Origin: Rhynchosporium graminicola
Lineage: Eukaryota; Ascomycota; Leotiomycetes; Helotiales; Ploettnerulaceae
Direction: 5' to 3'
Length of the DNA: 64,000 bases
Assembly (NCBI GenBank): GCA_900074885.1
Contig: FJUW01000009.1
Span: 723,368-787,367, forward strand
Below the pieces are notes generated by a model, which was given only the letters and a program-made list of their open reading frames with translations, ran no database searches and was not told the DNA's origin. The position numbers were made by a program, and so were the translations under genes. How positions within the stretch are numbered: position 1 is the stretch's first letter; every line of letters begins with the position of its first letter. Below, in pieces: positions 1 to 11,917 of the stretch.

Positions 1-2700
1 TCGATTGCTGCTAAGGGTGAGAAGACCTTTATAAATATCGATCTTCGCATTAATAGAATATAACTACGGGAGCCTAAGAAGTAAGCTCAGCTCCTTGTCG
101 TTTGGACTCTTAGTATCTCTTACAAACGCGTGGACTTTTCGCTATATATCCTTTACTCTAAAGTCAAATACGATAAACTTAGTAAGTTAATATTATATAC
201 TATCAGCTATACTATAGCTGACCCTAGCGTGTCTATGAGAGGCTAGTGGAATAGTCTTTAACCTCAAATATTACTATAACGCGGGAGATATAATAACTAG
301 ATCAGAGCCTTAATCCATAGAATATATACTAACCTTCAATTCTATGATTATAGCCTTACCCTTTTCTACTACTTTTATCTTCCTAGGAACCTTCTAGGCC
401 TTATCAGCTGGATAAACTCGTAGCGTAACTTGGGTAAGCTTCAAATTCCTAGTGATAGCCGCTAATAAAGCTTATATAGATCTAGGTCCAGGTATACTAT
501 TCTTAGTCGAAGACTTTAGGTTTGCCTTCTTTTGATTATAACGCGTGGATAGCTTGCGAAATTACTTTGATATCTCTAGGGATATCTGAAATAATTCCAG
601 AAGGTTTATCGTAACGTTAATACTAGTAGCTAGGTCCTTGAAATTAACTAGTCCTAATCCTTTACGCCTAACTATCTCTCTTAATTATCTCCCTTTCTTC
701 CTATCTTCCTTTATCGCAGACCTTAGTCTAGATCCTTAAGTAATCACCTCTAGTTCCTCAGCTATATCCTGCTCCTTAGGAATATCAATCCTTATACGTT
801 TCTTATTCCGGGTCCTATATACTACTCTAGTATAAATACCTTTATCTTCCTCCTCTTCTTCTGCCTTATTTCCTAATATCTCCACGGACTCTGCTTAGTA
901 CTATAAGTTATCTAGAAGTATAATTATAGCTTTCGCCTTTCCCGCTTTATTACTTAACTTAGCAGATCTAGCTTATATAAATTAATTAAATGAGGTTATT
1001 TCTACTAAGCTTAGTATACTAACTCTATCTGAGCTAGAAGCTGATATTGCAGATATTATCGATAATAATTTAGAGGTGCTAAAAAGAACCCTATTATCTA
1101 TAGCTCTAAGTCCTTCGATACTGTAAAAGTCTCCCTATAGCTAAGTGTATAATACCTAGGCAGTAGTTTCTGGGAATACAATTTGTTTCAGGTGCGTACG
1201 CTCCCAAAAAAGCAATATAATATTTAGGCAGGCTAACTTGAGGTAGCCGTAATATCTATAGCTGATACAGAGGATACTATCCCTCTTGGAGTTATATGCT
1301 AGGGTCCTATTAATATATAAGTTCAGGCTCTCTCGCGCCGGTCGCAAAGGAGGAATATTAGCAGAAGTATTAATATTAGTTTATATTCCGTTTCTGGGAT
1401 ATAACTGCTATCCGTCGCCTATATTGAAGTTATTTCGACGGTAAGGTAGCTAGTATTGCTAAGGTTAGTACCTAGTTCCACTCCTAGCTACCTGCGTCAT
1501 TTGAGCATTTAAGGTTAAAGGGGCGGTAAGCTGCAGAATCGGCTATGATTAGGGTAGATAAGTAGGTAGGGCACTCGAAGAATTCTGCCTAGATTAATAG
1601 GAGCTCGAAGGATTCTGAGGTAGGCCCGAAGAATTATTCTGCTGACTCGAAGCACTAGTATTAGTCTGCACCCTATAGGTGAGCGTGTTCTAGGAATAGG
1701 CAGCTAATATAATATATAAAAGAATTCCTATAGCATACGCGATATACTCTTCTAGTCTATTAAAGTACTTTCTCTTCTCTACCTCTTCTTCTACTTTCTC
1801 CTATGCCTTAATTAACTATTGCGATAGATATAGTACCTTATACGTTCTTCATAAGCACGGAACGCGTAGAACATTATTATTCAAAGCATAAACTCTTAGC
1901 TTATTATCTTTAATTCCTCGGATAAAAGCTTAGGTAAGAGAGGTGAGGATATACTTATCAGAGGTCTTCTTAGGTAGCAAAAGTTCTCCTAGACCCTTCT
2001 TAATATCAGTAACTCCTATACGCTTAAGAAGAGTTGCAGTACGGTAGTAATAAGAGGTGAGGTTCTCGTGTTCACTTTGAATAAGGTTTAATACTTCAGC
2101 TATAATATCTACCTCGTCTAAGGGCAGGTTATCGTTTAGGTATTAAGTCTTAAGCTACTTAATAACTTCTTGCTTCTTCTCCTTACCTGTATACACTCTG
2201 TTTTATATAATCTCCTTTATTCTTATATCTGATCTGAAACGTCAGGAAGTATCGCTACTTAGCAAAATCGTAATAGCTCTTAGGTATATGGGTACAGGTA
2301 GTATCAGACTTTTCACCTTAAAGTCATAGTTAAGGCGGTCTAGCTATTATACTACTAGCATATCTCTATCACCGCAGAAGTCCTTAGCTCTATTAAATCG
2401 GGGTATTTTTATTCTAGATATTCCAGATATCTTGCCTTTCTTACTCTCCTTAACTTTCTCTCGAGCAGCCTTAATATCTATCCTAGAGTTTAATTTCTGC
2501 TGAATTCTTTCTTTCAGCTGCTCTATTATTTCTCTAAGCTGAGTTTAATTATATATTACGTAGCTCTGATCGAAGACAGAAACCTTAAAGGCTTATAGAG
2601 AGGTTAGTATTTCAGCTACCTCTAGTGTTTCTCCTCCCTCCTTTATAATCGTGTTATCTTAATACAGTAGTTATATTAGCTTCGTTATCTCGGCTGATAG
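1..2700 (-). mobile_element. RIP-decayed LTR retrotransposon fragment (gag, zinc knuckle, protease)
   Basis: Reverse-strand translation gives one continuous frame, interrupted by nonsense codons, through three retroelement parts. At about 2560-1750 is a gag-like helical segment. At 1269-1228 is a 14-codon zinc knuckle with the exact CX2CX4HX4C spacing, in which the second Cys and the His have both become Tyr (TGT to TAT, CAC to TAC). Around 318-304 is a retropepsin-like site reading M-D-stop-G-S-D followed by LVIIS. All three parts lie in the same frame, as expected of a gag-pro polyprotein of Ty3/gypsy type. I counted ten stops in the gag segment alone. All can be explained by C:G to T:A changes in Gln, Arg or Trp codons, as in repeat-induced point mutation. 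Reverse transcriptase and integrase would lie off the left edge. The outer boundary on the right was not located. It is certainly non-functional. Confidence 0.8.
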
Positions 2701-3949
2701 TTAGAGGTTTTAGGTTTAGGCTATATTTAGTAGCTTCTTTAGCGTTAATAGAGCAGATAATTCTTAAGAAGTTATACTCTCCTAGATGTTTTTCAGCTTA
2801 TAATAATAAGTGTCAGGTATAGAGCTTATTCCTATTAAATATTTAACTAGTGCGAAGGTTTAGAAAATTAGTGCAGATTCTGGAGACCCTAGTATATATA
2901 ACTATACAATCAGTAATTCCCCTGATACGTCGTAGCTACTATATCTTAAGGGTTATAATATCTTCCGGCTAGAAAGTTAATATATGGAGTTTATCTTAGC
3001 TGCTAATATAGTACTAGATTAGCTCAGGGGAAGCTACGCAGAAGTTACAGGGAAAGGTAAGGTTAGCTTCGAGACTGCTCGAGCCAAGATAGGGTGGGCA
3101 GGCTCCTCGATATTCGGGTTCTCGAAAATTCGAAATTTAGAGAACTTTCGAGTTAATCCCTTCAGTTCTTTATAGAGATTTATATATAAGGGCTATGAAA
3201 TAGTATAAGGAGGTGCTGAATCTACCGCGTCAGATTCTGAAGTTTAGTAGTCAGGGTATATCCTGGGCGACTATATAGGTATATTATTTATTAACTCCTA
3301 GAAGGAAGAATTAATATCGTTGGATTCTTTACTACTAGAGTACTAGGTGTCGTTAATATATTGTGGTAATTATGGCTAGTTATAGTAGTATTATTCAGCT
3401 TTCAGCGTTAATATTATCTATAGTTAGCTCGAAGCCAGGTTAGCGGTGATATTCTTGTTTCGAGGTGGGCTCGAAAGGGAGATAGCGGGGCCGGTTTATA
3501 TCACTCGAGGCTCTCGAAGGGAAGAGCTAGAATATGGGGTTTCGAGACAATCTTTGCCTGGGATATGACTTCCGTGCCCGGATATAGGGTTGTTATCCTC
3601 AGGGAAGCTACAGGTAGTGGATCTGGATACTTCCTTCTACTATTTCTGAAGCCTAGAAGAATCCTGAAATATATAGGGGTACTTAGTGCAAATAGTCACG
3701 TATAGCTAGGAGGGTGTATATCCTTGCAATTTAAGGCCTTCTGATACTATAGGATTCTTCGTAGATATTCTGTTGATATCTGGGGTTTACTAAGGGCCTA
3801 TGCCCGAAATTTTAAGGCGATCTGGATATCTTGGGCGCTATAGTGGTGTTAGGCACCACTAGTACTATTGCTATACTCGGTGGTTTCTTCTAGAGAAGAA
3901 ATTAAAGCACGAAAGAATTGCTAGTAGATAGAGATGCAGCTTGATCTCT
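2700..3949. mobile_element. AT-rich RIP-affected flank, probably LTR and leader of the element
   Basis: This stretch has the same TpA-rich, stop-dense texture as the gag-pro fragment beside it and holds no usable reading frame. By position it should contain the 5' untranslated leader and 5' LTR of the minus-strand element. I could not define the LTR ends or a target-site duplication, because only one LTR would be inside the window. The texture changes near 3950, where coiled-coil coding sequence begins. Confidence 0.5.
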
Positions 3950-4633
3950 CCCTGCGGTGGTCACTAGAAAAGGAGTGGGAACAGAACCTCTTGAGAAGCG
4001 TAGTTGTATTATAGAGAAGGTCTGGAGACCTTGGAAAGAAAGCTATAGGAGGGAGAGGTCTGTGCGCTACTAGCTAGGTACAAATCCAGTGACATCACAC
4101 AGAGGGACGAATCGATGGCCGTACGAAGAACTTTAGAAGCAAAAGTGGATGATCTGCAGAACAACATATCCAATACCAAGGATGAACGAGAGAAGGATGA
4201 GGAATCTTGGACGAAAGAAAAGGCTTCTTGGGTGGTAGAAGAGAACAGGTACCTGCTACAAATCCGGAATTTGGACACCGAGAAGCACTGTCTTGACAAG
4301 CACAACTATGAATTGGCGAAGATGGCGAAAGCCCACAACAGAGCCTGGAGCACGACTCTGCAGAGGCAGAACAGCGAGCGATCAGAGAACAGGGGCCGGA
4401 TCTCTTGCCAGACCGAGATGGGTAGCATTGATTCTCCGCCACTACGAGATCAATCCCCGAACCCATTCCGCCCTTCCCTATCGATGACTCTTGAGGAAAG
4501 ACCTCGTTCTTCCAATTCTCAATATTCTCCTCCGCAACATCAGCAGCCACATACGGCAGTTGCCTGGCCTTCAAAAGGCAACAGATATGGTGATTGTGGC
4601 CCGCACTGGAAACAAAGACTTTCCAAGGTATAA
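3950..4633 (+). pseudogene. Broken coiled-coil protein gene at the transposon edge
   Basis: An open frame of 172 codons starts at 4115 and encodes a charged, heptad-like helix rich in Glu, Lys and Arg, followed by a Pro/Ser/Gln-rich tail. The coding character does not begin at that Met. Upstream in the same frame the residues LETLERKL, then a TAG at 4046-4048, then EGEVCALLARYKSSD continue the same coiled coil. A further stretch, LEKEWEQNLLRS (about 3963-3998), lies in another frame. The gene has therefore lost its 5' part through at least one nonsense change and one frameshift where the RIP-affected element abuts it. GTATAA at 4628 could be a donor to a lost or unseen last exon. No function is recognised. 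It resembles the neighbouring coiled-coil genes in build only. Confidence 0.5.
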
Positions 4634-5707
4634 CTATTCATCTCTTGTATCAGTGTATCTTTACCTATGTTCATGGCAGGGAAATCGTTGGGGAGGGTAG
4701 CAAGGCGTTCGAGTGATAGAGGCCTACACCCGTTGATGATTTTACAAATATTTGATGGGGTGATGCAATGTTGCATGGTCAAGTTTCGCTTATCGATTTC
4801 ATGGACGGATTGTTTGTCAGGATATATTATTAGGATGTTTCGCGTGATGAATGACGAATAACGATTTACTGCTCACGAGACACGATGTCATGATGATTGC
4901 GATGCCCGTTGAAAATAGCGTGAAACCAGTATACTCGACTGGCACCATAAGCAGCATTATTCGGGTATGTGATAGCCATGAGATTGTGTACCAATCATGT
5001 GGCAACAATAACAAACGAGGGTGCAAAATCATAAAGTGCGCACACATTCTGATTTATCTATTGCTTTACAAGAGGCATTGTGAAATGAATCTTTGTAATA
5101 TTCTTTGCACTTTGCCGCTCAGCCTCACAACACTCTAACTAATTCATCAGACACGATCTATACTCAATATCTAGAAAGACTTCGGGAAAATATGTGCGCT
5201 TCTAACTCATTGCGGAATTGCCTAAGAGCAATTTGCCTACCAGTTTAGCACCGGCTTGGGACGGCTGTTAAGATATTTCTCAGTTGGCCAAAAAGACTTT
5301 TAAAGGTTATGTAGACCACAGTGGCCCTAGAGACCATATTGATCATTGAATTTGTTGCTTTATATCGCACATCTATCTCGATGCACAGGCCTTATAATTA
5401 TAATGATCACGTGATGACCACTCAGACCAGAATTCGAGGTGTCGAGCTTTTTCGGTTAATTTTCTTGGCGTAAACAAAGCCCCGCGTTGTTGGCATCGTT
5501 CCTTCCGGGACTCCGTCATCATACATCAAAATGCAAAGCTATCGCCCAGCTAGCCTTCGTCCCGCTTCATCTCACGCTTGAGTTTCTGGATTACAAACAC
5601 CAATTCAGTTCAGTCTTTACAGATTCTACACTAGTTGGCTTTACCTGCCGTTCCTTTAAACGATACCGACCAAACTTCTCTGATAGTCTTTCCAAACACC
5701 GCGCGGC
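4634..5707. other. Intergenic, no gene seen
   Basis: This stretch has only short overlapping frames on both strands with no coding character. The last 300 bases presumably hold the promoter and leader of the coiled-coil gene at 5708. A CACGTGATG E-box-like site lies at about 5408. Confidence 0.5.
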
Positions 5708-6925
5708 ATGATGACCATCATCAAGAAAGAGTCAGATAACAGCACTATTTACGAACACCCACTCTGCTCTGCGAAGCACATCGCTAGTATGGCAACCTCA
5801 CACTCAATGCAGCAGCTCGACGAAATTTTCAAACTCGCAGAGACCACGGACCCACCAGATAAGCTCCACACTCTTCTACAACCAGTACAAGACAATGTAA
5901 TAATCCGGGAACAACATTTCGAAGAGAAATTGAAGGATCAGATCGCCCGAATCCAGATGCTAAAACTCGACCTTTCGCAGGCAAACTCGAAGGTTGAGGA
6001 GCATTATGAGACTCTCGCGGCGGTCAAGGAGGAGCTGAGAGGCATGAAGACGGACAATCTCCGATTTAGAAGAGAGGCAATGGATGACCAACAGATGATA
6101 CAGGTCTTACAAGAGGAGAAGGTGACTTGGAGAAAGGGGGGTGGTGGCAGGATCGCAGAGCTAGAAAGGGGTGCAAAGGAATGGAAGGTTGCTCGAACTG
6201 ATTTACAACAAACAGTTGAGTTACAGAAGGAGATGCTATTCGGACTTAGAGTTTCGAATATCGCACAGCGAGGGGAGATACACTTCTTGAAGCAAGATAT
6301 CGAACACTTAAAGGACAAAGTTGAAATGAACAGGGCTGCGACCGATTGGCTGGCAGAGAATGGCCCAAGTTTGAAAGCCGATTTCTTTAGTCTGCGGAGC
6401 GAGGTCACAAGGCTGAGAGAAAGAGGGCATCAGGTTGCTCAGATAATGGTTAGAGGTGCGAGGAGGTGGGAAAGGGCTATGGAAAATACGAACAGTGTTC
6501 AAAAAGAATCTCCGCATCATCACCTGAACGACACTATAGACACTCGGGGCCACAGCATACTCAGAGGCTCATACATCACAGGTAGGGACACGACGGAAAT
6601 CGATGACTTCTCGGGGAACCGAGCTATGCCACGGCACACTTGGTCAGGAAAACAACGGCGAACAGTAAGCATTCGTCGTATACGTCCCCCCACACCGATC
6701 GAAATCATCTTCATTTCTGCATCAAGCAGTCGATCCTTGATACGATGCTAACTGAGAACCACACAGGACGAAAACTATCGTGCATCATACACAGGAGTCT
6801 TTAATTATCATGGTGGACGACACGTAAATGGAAGAACGAAGACCGGAGACCTGCACTTTGGAGTCCATCGCGAGCAAGAGGACATCTCTGAAGTTTGGGG
6901 ATCAATGAGCCCAGATCCACAGTAG
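5708..6925 (+). CDS. Orphan coiled-coil protein, 371 aa, one intron
   Basis: The product is not recognised. Exon 1 is 5708-6664 and exon 2 is 6767-6925. The 102-base intron has a GTAAGC donor, a CTAAC branch site and an ACACAG acceptor, and is phase 0. Splicing removes 29 codons of low-complexity read-through and adds 52 residues. Residues about 55-235 are a long charged helix with coiled-coil character. A basic, His/Ser-rich segment follows, then a Tyr/Gly-rich tail containing VNGRTKTGDLHFGVHREQED. The start is the first of two adjacent ATGs (ATGATG) in the frame. There is no signal peptide or membrane segment. It sits among other short coiled-coil genes and wrecks on the same strand. The tail motif (Lys-x-Gly, then His-x-Gly-Val) also occurs in the decayed frame at 9240-9825, which suggests a small local family. 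A structural or scaffold role is possible but unproven. Confidence 0.72.
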
Positions 6926-7627
6926 GCTCTGTCTCTTCGAAGTCTCACTCATCGTTTGCTTACTGCTATTGGCAGGATCTGGCAATATCATCTTTGCATA
7001 AATCAAACCTGATCGGAGAAAATCGAGCTCATATTTTGGGTCAATTGACTTCTTATAGCTGCCGAATATACATAAGGCTGCTTTGCAGGGGGTTATATCT
7101 TTGAGAGGATAGCGGAGTTTGATAGACAACATTGGCATACCGTATGGGCCAAGCATTGGCATTGGCATATCTGCAAAGCATACAGATAAAGTATTTATCG
7201 TAGCATACAATATCGCCCAGCGCTTCAGGAGAACTCCCTTATGGCCTCACATCACACATTGCTAGACCCTTGAGCAAGAATATTCGAGCCTGGAATCAGT
7301 TGTCTCTAAAGCTGCAATCTACCGTGAGAGAGTCAAGCCCCCCTCGTGCAATCAGGGTGTTCCTCGAGATCAAATTCCTTCCTTCCGTGTCATATCTACG
7401 AGCAAAGTGCTCTTTCCTCTGAATCAAAAGGCTTCACTTCCAAGAACTAAATACTTCAGCTCAGTGATATCTATTCACCGACTTCAATTCACACGTCGCA
7501 CCCCGTGTAGCCATTAGAGACTCTATTAGTTAGCTATCACTCCCAACAGACTTCTTTCTTCCCTGTAGCAATAAGCCTCGTTCTTCAATCTAGCGTCAAA
7601 GTATATCCATCGCTCGCGTCAGACAAA
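6926..7627. other. Intergenic, presumed 3' and 5' untranslated regions
   Basis: No coding frame is supported. A C/T-rich stretch at about 7320-7620 leading up to the ATG at 7628 is typical of fungal promoter and leader sequence. Confidence 0.45.
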
Positions 7628-8510
7628 ATGGCTGGCAGTAAGTGGGCTGGAAGTCATATGTAGGAAATTGCGAATAGCTTCAGCGAGAAGCAGACCACCA
7701 TTAAGCCCTACGAATACACACATATCAATCAACAGCTCCCCCGATACCTCCAGCCACGTTCATAAAAGCTCTACTAGAAAACTTAGAGCGAAGTCCTCAT
7801 CATCGAAGCCAAAAGCCTCACTCAAATCCACATCGCCGGCCATCGACGTCCCTCTCGATAGGTTGAGAGGCGACATCGTAGGTATCATCGCCGAAAAAGA
7901 TGAAACAATCGACCTCCTCTTCAAGCAGCGCGACGCAGCAAGGAAAGCTATCCTTGAGGCCGAAAACCACCACCTTTAAGATAAAGCCAAGATACTGGGG
8001 ATAGCTGGTCTCGAAATCGCAAAGGGTACTACATATATCTGGGAGTTGCGTCTACAAATCACGAGGTTGGGTGAGGAGAAGACGGGCTTAGAAGAAGGCC
8101 TGCAGGCGGAGAGCTTTCAATTGAAAAAAGATGTTCTTGATCTACAATCTAGTAAGGCGGAGCTAGAGGAACGAGTCAGGGATTTGGAGAAGGAGAGAGT
8201 TGAGCTAAGGGGGGAGTTTGATGAGAATATCAAGGAGAGGGAGGCAGAGCTAGAGGAATTACGGGTGAAGACTCTTGGGGACGAAAAGATATTAAATAAC
8301 CAAGATTATAAGATAAAGGGGATGGCTGAGGAGGCTGAGGATTTGAAGACTAAAAATACTGGGCTGGTGGGCGAGGTTACAAGTTTGAAGGAGCACTTGA
8401 ATGGCGTCAAGCGAACTTGGGAAGATGTCAAAGAGGGCATGGTCAAAGTCGATGAGAAGCTCTACGGCAGCACCGCAGGTAGCAAGAAGCCCACTATTGA
8501 GAGAATATGA
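7628..8510 (+). pseudogene. Coiled-coil protein gene with a single in-frame stop
   Basis: The model is exon 1 7628-7637 (Met-Ala-Gly plus one base), a 40-base GTAAGT...TAG intron, then 7678-8510 in matching phase, for 280 aa if read through. Codon 104 (7977-7979) is TAA. Both sides of it are in the same frame and both look coding: before it, a Ser/Lys-rich head and the segment GIIAEKDETIDLLFKQRDAA; after it, a long Glu/Lys/Leu heptad coiled coil ending near 8460. The flanking residues (ENHHL-stop-DKAKI) fit a former CAA Gln codon changed by one C-to-T transition. No convincing intron removes the stop without also deleting coiled-coil sequence. It could be a recent null allele, a site of stop read-through or a base-calling error. 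The product is not recognised. Confidence 0.6.
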
Positions 8511-9239
8511 TCTGTTAGAGGTACACGCTAGAGGGGCAGTTGGGGAGGATGGATTTATAACTTACCGTCTACACTCCAAAGGCTACCAGTAGATCGCTTT
8601 ACAGAGTAGCCACAAACTTTCTGATTAAATATCAATCTACTAATATCCCCTATATTATAGAAGTAATCTAGTAGACAGTGTTCTGCTGTTTTATGCTCAA
8701 CCGTTTCGCAGGTTCTTCCAGTTATATATGTGGTAAGAAATTAAAACCGTTCGCAGGTAGAAGAATAACATTAGAACCAAGAAGCAAGCATCAATCCAGG
8801 CTTCTGCCTCTGATTGACTGTTAATTATTGTCTATTCGAGACATAATGAATATAGCCTTATTAATTTGACTCCTGAACAGGTTATAGATCTACTCTCAGT
8901 CAAGTGGAATTGCGAGCAGTTTGCTGCTAGGCAATTATCTGAGCAATAGAATTCTCTAAGAAACTCAGACGCATCGCGTAAAAGTATCCCTGTCGTGTCT
9001 GTCTATGAAAGTGAATTCGATTTGGATCTCGCGTCCGGCACGCTAGCTCGAATTAGTGCCACCACTCTCTCGCTAATCTGACTACTCGAGCTCCGAACGC
9101 CCTTATAAACTACAACTTCGAAAACCAAAATAATCCCCTTCAACTTCGAGCATCTCAAGTCCTGTAGCACTACGGAGAGAGTACTGGCAATCAAAGCCAT
9201 ATAATAACCGTGGATGATGCAGGAGAGACGAGCAGATGT
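8511..9239. other. Intergenic, partly AT-rich, no gene seen
   Basis: 8590-8960 is AT-rich with many TA dinucleotides and stops in every frame. It may be a further RIP-affected scrap. Nothing is recognisable in 8960-9239. Confidence 0.4.
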
Positions 9240-9825
9240 ACTGCAGGTGTGGATGCAGGCTCAAAGTATCAACAAAGAGGTAATGTTCTGCCAGATTCCG
9301 GCACAGATGAAGGGCAGCAGTGAAACTGACACATCAAAGGAGCCAGTGCCATTATCTCGGCTTCTCATTTTTCCTTTGGTAAGGAAATGATGGAGTGCCA
9401 AGCTGACAAACCGTCGGTGTGAGGCGGTACACCTCACACGAGCACTTCGCAGAATCGAGGATGAGGATGAAGGCTAAAGTGCATAAGCAGTGACAGATGT
9501 GGAGTTCATATCAGTCCAGTTTCTTGATGATGCAAGGACGAAGCAAGATTTGCAAATTCTCAAGTTAACAGCAAAGAGGCAAATCCTCAAAGATAACCTA
9601 TCACGGTCGAGGTTGAGGATGCCGACTACTTCTTCAAGTCTGGGAATGGTACAATCGTATCACTCATTCAGGAAGGAATTTGGCCCCAGCATGTCCCTTG
9701 GAGGACCGAAGCTGGGTTACACGTCAAAATACAAGAATGGCCCCGGTACCTTCCACGTCGGCGTTTCGTTGTTTATGAGGTTTCGCGAGTCACTTTGCAT
9801 GCTATCCCTTCCTCGAGCGACATGA
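9240..9825 (+). pseudogene. Remnant of a coiled-coil family member
   Basis: A plus-strand frame with three stops (about 9388, 9475 and 9484) becomes open for 111 codons up to 9825. It contains TKQDLQILKLTAKRQ, which shares the heptapeptide DLQILKL with the intact coiled-coil gene at 14914 (KDLQILKLED). The DNA is similar there too, with a shared core of CTGCAAATTCT-like sequence. Its tail reads YKNGPGTFHVGV, reminiscent of the tail of the gene at 5708. I take it as a decayed paralogue of the local family. A spliced, functional gene cannot be excluded, because introns could remove the stops. Confidence 0.35.
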
Positions 9826-10155
9826 CATATATAACAGGCAAGGCTGCAGCGAGGCCTTATGAAAGTCTTTCGAACGAGCCTCGGGTTGCCTCCCTTGCTC
9901 GTATTGGTCCGATCAGGTTGCGGTGTCAACACGTTTGAAGAGCCACCTCGCTAAGCAACAATTTTATTCCGGCACTACTCCTCCCCACCAAGGCCCGAGT
10001 TCCATTCGAACCTTCAGCTTCAACCTCGTGCTGGAAGAATCACGTCGTATCAATCTCTTCTTCAGACATCACCGCCCGTCTGTCTACCTTTGACATCTTT
10101 CCTCCCTCCAAATCACCGTACTTTACACTCAATTACACTACTCCCACCGAGAAAT
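9826..10155. promoter_or_regulatory. Presumed promoter and leader of the gene at 10156
   Basis: No coding frame is supported. The last 150 bases are C/T-rich with a short CCTCCCTCC run, as in many fungal leaders. The frame of the downstream gene is open from 10090 but has no ATG before 10156. Confidence 0.35.
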
Positions 10156-10962
10156 ATGCCTCGGTACGGCAATCTTGATTTGAAGTACACCAGCCTCTAT
10201 AGAGGTCCTAACGAGCCCAAGTTCACCAAGCAGGAGAAGCGTAAGGCAGTCCACATAGAAGCTCCGATCATTCCAGGAACCGAAGAAGAGGCAGATCATC
10301 ACAGAGCTGGTGTAGCCATTGGTGGAGGGATAACTCCAAAACATTCTGACCAACACACTGATTCTGCAGTCTACCACGAGACCGGGCCTGAAGACCTTCC
10401 CAAGGCTAAGGACCTCTACATCGCGGTTGAGAATCACGCCAACCTGGTCAAACCAGGATACGATAACCATGGTGCGGGGATGGAGAGCCCCCCCGATGTC
10501 ATTGTTCACCAAGCAGAAGAGGATTCACTTTACAGCTTCTCAGTCGACAGTCCAAAACTCAACAGACGCAGCAGACTCTATCGGTGGTCGAAGAAATATA
10601 TCAAAGGACTGTTGAAGCGTGTGCGTGAACAGGTGGAAACTACCATTAGTACAGGGATGAACAAGAAAGAAGCTGCTCGTTCAAAACAACCCGTCATCTC
10701 CGCATACAATAATCCTCAATCGTACCCTTACAGACATGCGCGAGAATCCATATTCACCACCCTGAGTGCCGAGACTTTCCCGGAACTAGGTCGTCCTAGC
10801 TCCTCATTCAATACCATCCTCCAACGTCCGCCCACTCCATCGCCGAATCACTTCAAGTCTACGGCTCTTGACCAGATCATTTTGGATCGTGCTGTACGCT
10901 CGACCGGCCTCCTTGATGACGTTTTGGCTGCTGGTTGTGTCGGCTTTTCCTCCTATAACTAG
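10156..10962 (+). CDS. Orphan protein, about 268 aa
   Basis: The product is not recognised. The first ATG in the open frame is at 10156, preceded by GAAAT. The protein begins MPRYGNLDLKYTSLYRG and is hydrophilic, with a Lys/Arg-rich middle (about residues 135-175, including KKYIKGLLKRVREQVE) that may form an amphipathic helix. A Pro/Ser-rich segment and a short hydrophobic C-terminus follow. There is no signal peptide. The simplest model ends at the TAG at 10960-10962. A further frame, TIIRSIRERLNKGSGRVEVD, runs from about 11058 to 11136. A phase-1 intron with a weak GTGTCG donor near 10936 and an acceptor at 11055 would join it to this gene, so the 3' end is uncertain. Confidence 0.6.
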   Translation: MPRYGNLDLKYTSLYRGPNEPKFTKQEKRKAVHIEAPIIPGTEEEADHHRAGVAIGGGITPKHSDQHTDSAVYHETGPEDLPKAKDLYIAVENHANLVKPGYDNHGAGMESPPDVIVHQAEEDSLYSFSVDSPKLNRRSRLYRWSKKYIKGLLKRVREQVETTISTGMNKKEAARSKQPVISAYNNPQSYPYRHARESIFTTLSAETFPELGRPSSSFNTILQRPPTPSPNHFKSTALDQIILDRAVRSTGLLDDVLAAGCVGFSSYN

Positions 10963-11917
10963 CAACTGCCCATTCACTCGTAAGCCATCCAGTCTTTAGA
11001 CGGTGCACCGTCTCATATTTATGAGACTGTAAACTTGACTTTTCGGGATACAGGTACCATCATCAGAAGTATACGCGAGCGCTTGAATAAGGGTAGCGGA
11101 CGTGTCGAGGTTGACGGTGATGAAGGAAAACGATAAAAAGGTCGACGGATAGTCTTGCTGTCATATTTTCTTTTACTATCTCGGGAATTGGATGTTGTCT
11201 GGTGGTCATGAGACGTTCATAGTGGATAGATTCGGTGGCAAATCGGGGATCTGAGCTTTAATGCGGTAGCGTGGGTACAGTCAATGCGAACTTGCTTTCA
11301 TCGCTTTCAACAACGTATCTTCTCTTCGTGACATTGTTGACTTGCCGAAAAGCATGTCGCCGGAGGGCTTCTCTACTTCTTATAGTTACAGCTACTATAT
11401 TTTATACTTGAATCTGCTTTACTTTTCTCGTAATATTCATAAAGATATAGCAAAATAACTTACGTAATTTTATCTGATATCCTCTTGATATTAATAAGAT
11501 ATAGCCAGTTGTGTCCCAGAATGTAGCTAATCCGTTTCGAAGTTTTTTCCACAATGCAGCTAAGGAGACTTCAAGGTATCATATTTTCTTTCCAAAATAT
11601 TAATGATTTACAGCAAAATAAAACGAGCTAGCACCCTTTAATGCTGTTTCTTCTTTTCATGATACCATTCTCCTCCTAGCTAAATTTCTTGAATACTTCC
11701 CTTTACTTGAATTTTCTTCACAGAATTTCTTGTATTGACGACGAATGTGTAGGAAAGTTGTCTCTGAATAGCATATCTTCCTTTCGTGATATTGCTTAGA
11801 TCGACCAGATAGCTTCGAAGGTTACCTCTACATACTCGCTCTAATATTTGGAGTTAACTAATTTTGTAGCCATATAAAGTAGCTTTATGTGATATTCCGC
11901 GGTAAATAGAACTCTCT
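10963..11917. other. Intergenic, AT-rich with degenerate internal repeats
   Basis: From about 11380 the sequence is AT-rich and stop-dense. Phrases of the form TATCTTC-C/T-TTTCGTGATATTG recur at about 11317, 11645 and 11777, which suggests a worn repeat. Apart from the possible 3' exon of the upstream gene, no gene is seen. Confidence 0.35.

Noticed and set aside
4095..4574. 159-codon antisense frame over the broken coiled-coil gene
   Set aside because: It is Ser/Cys-rich, a shadow of Glu/Arg-rich coding sequence on the other strand.
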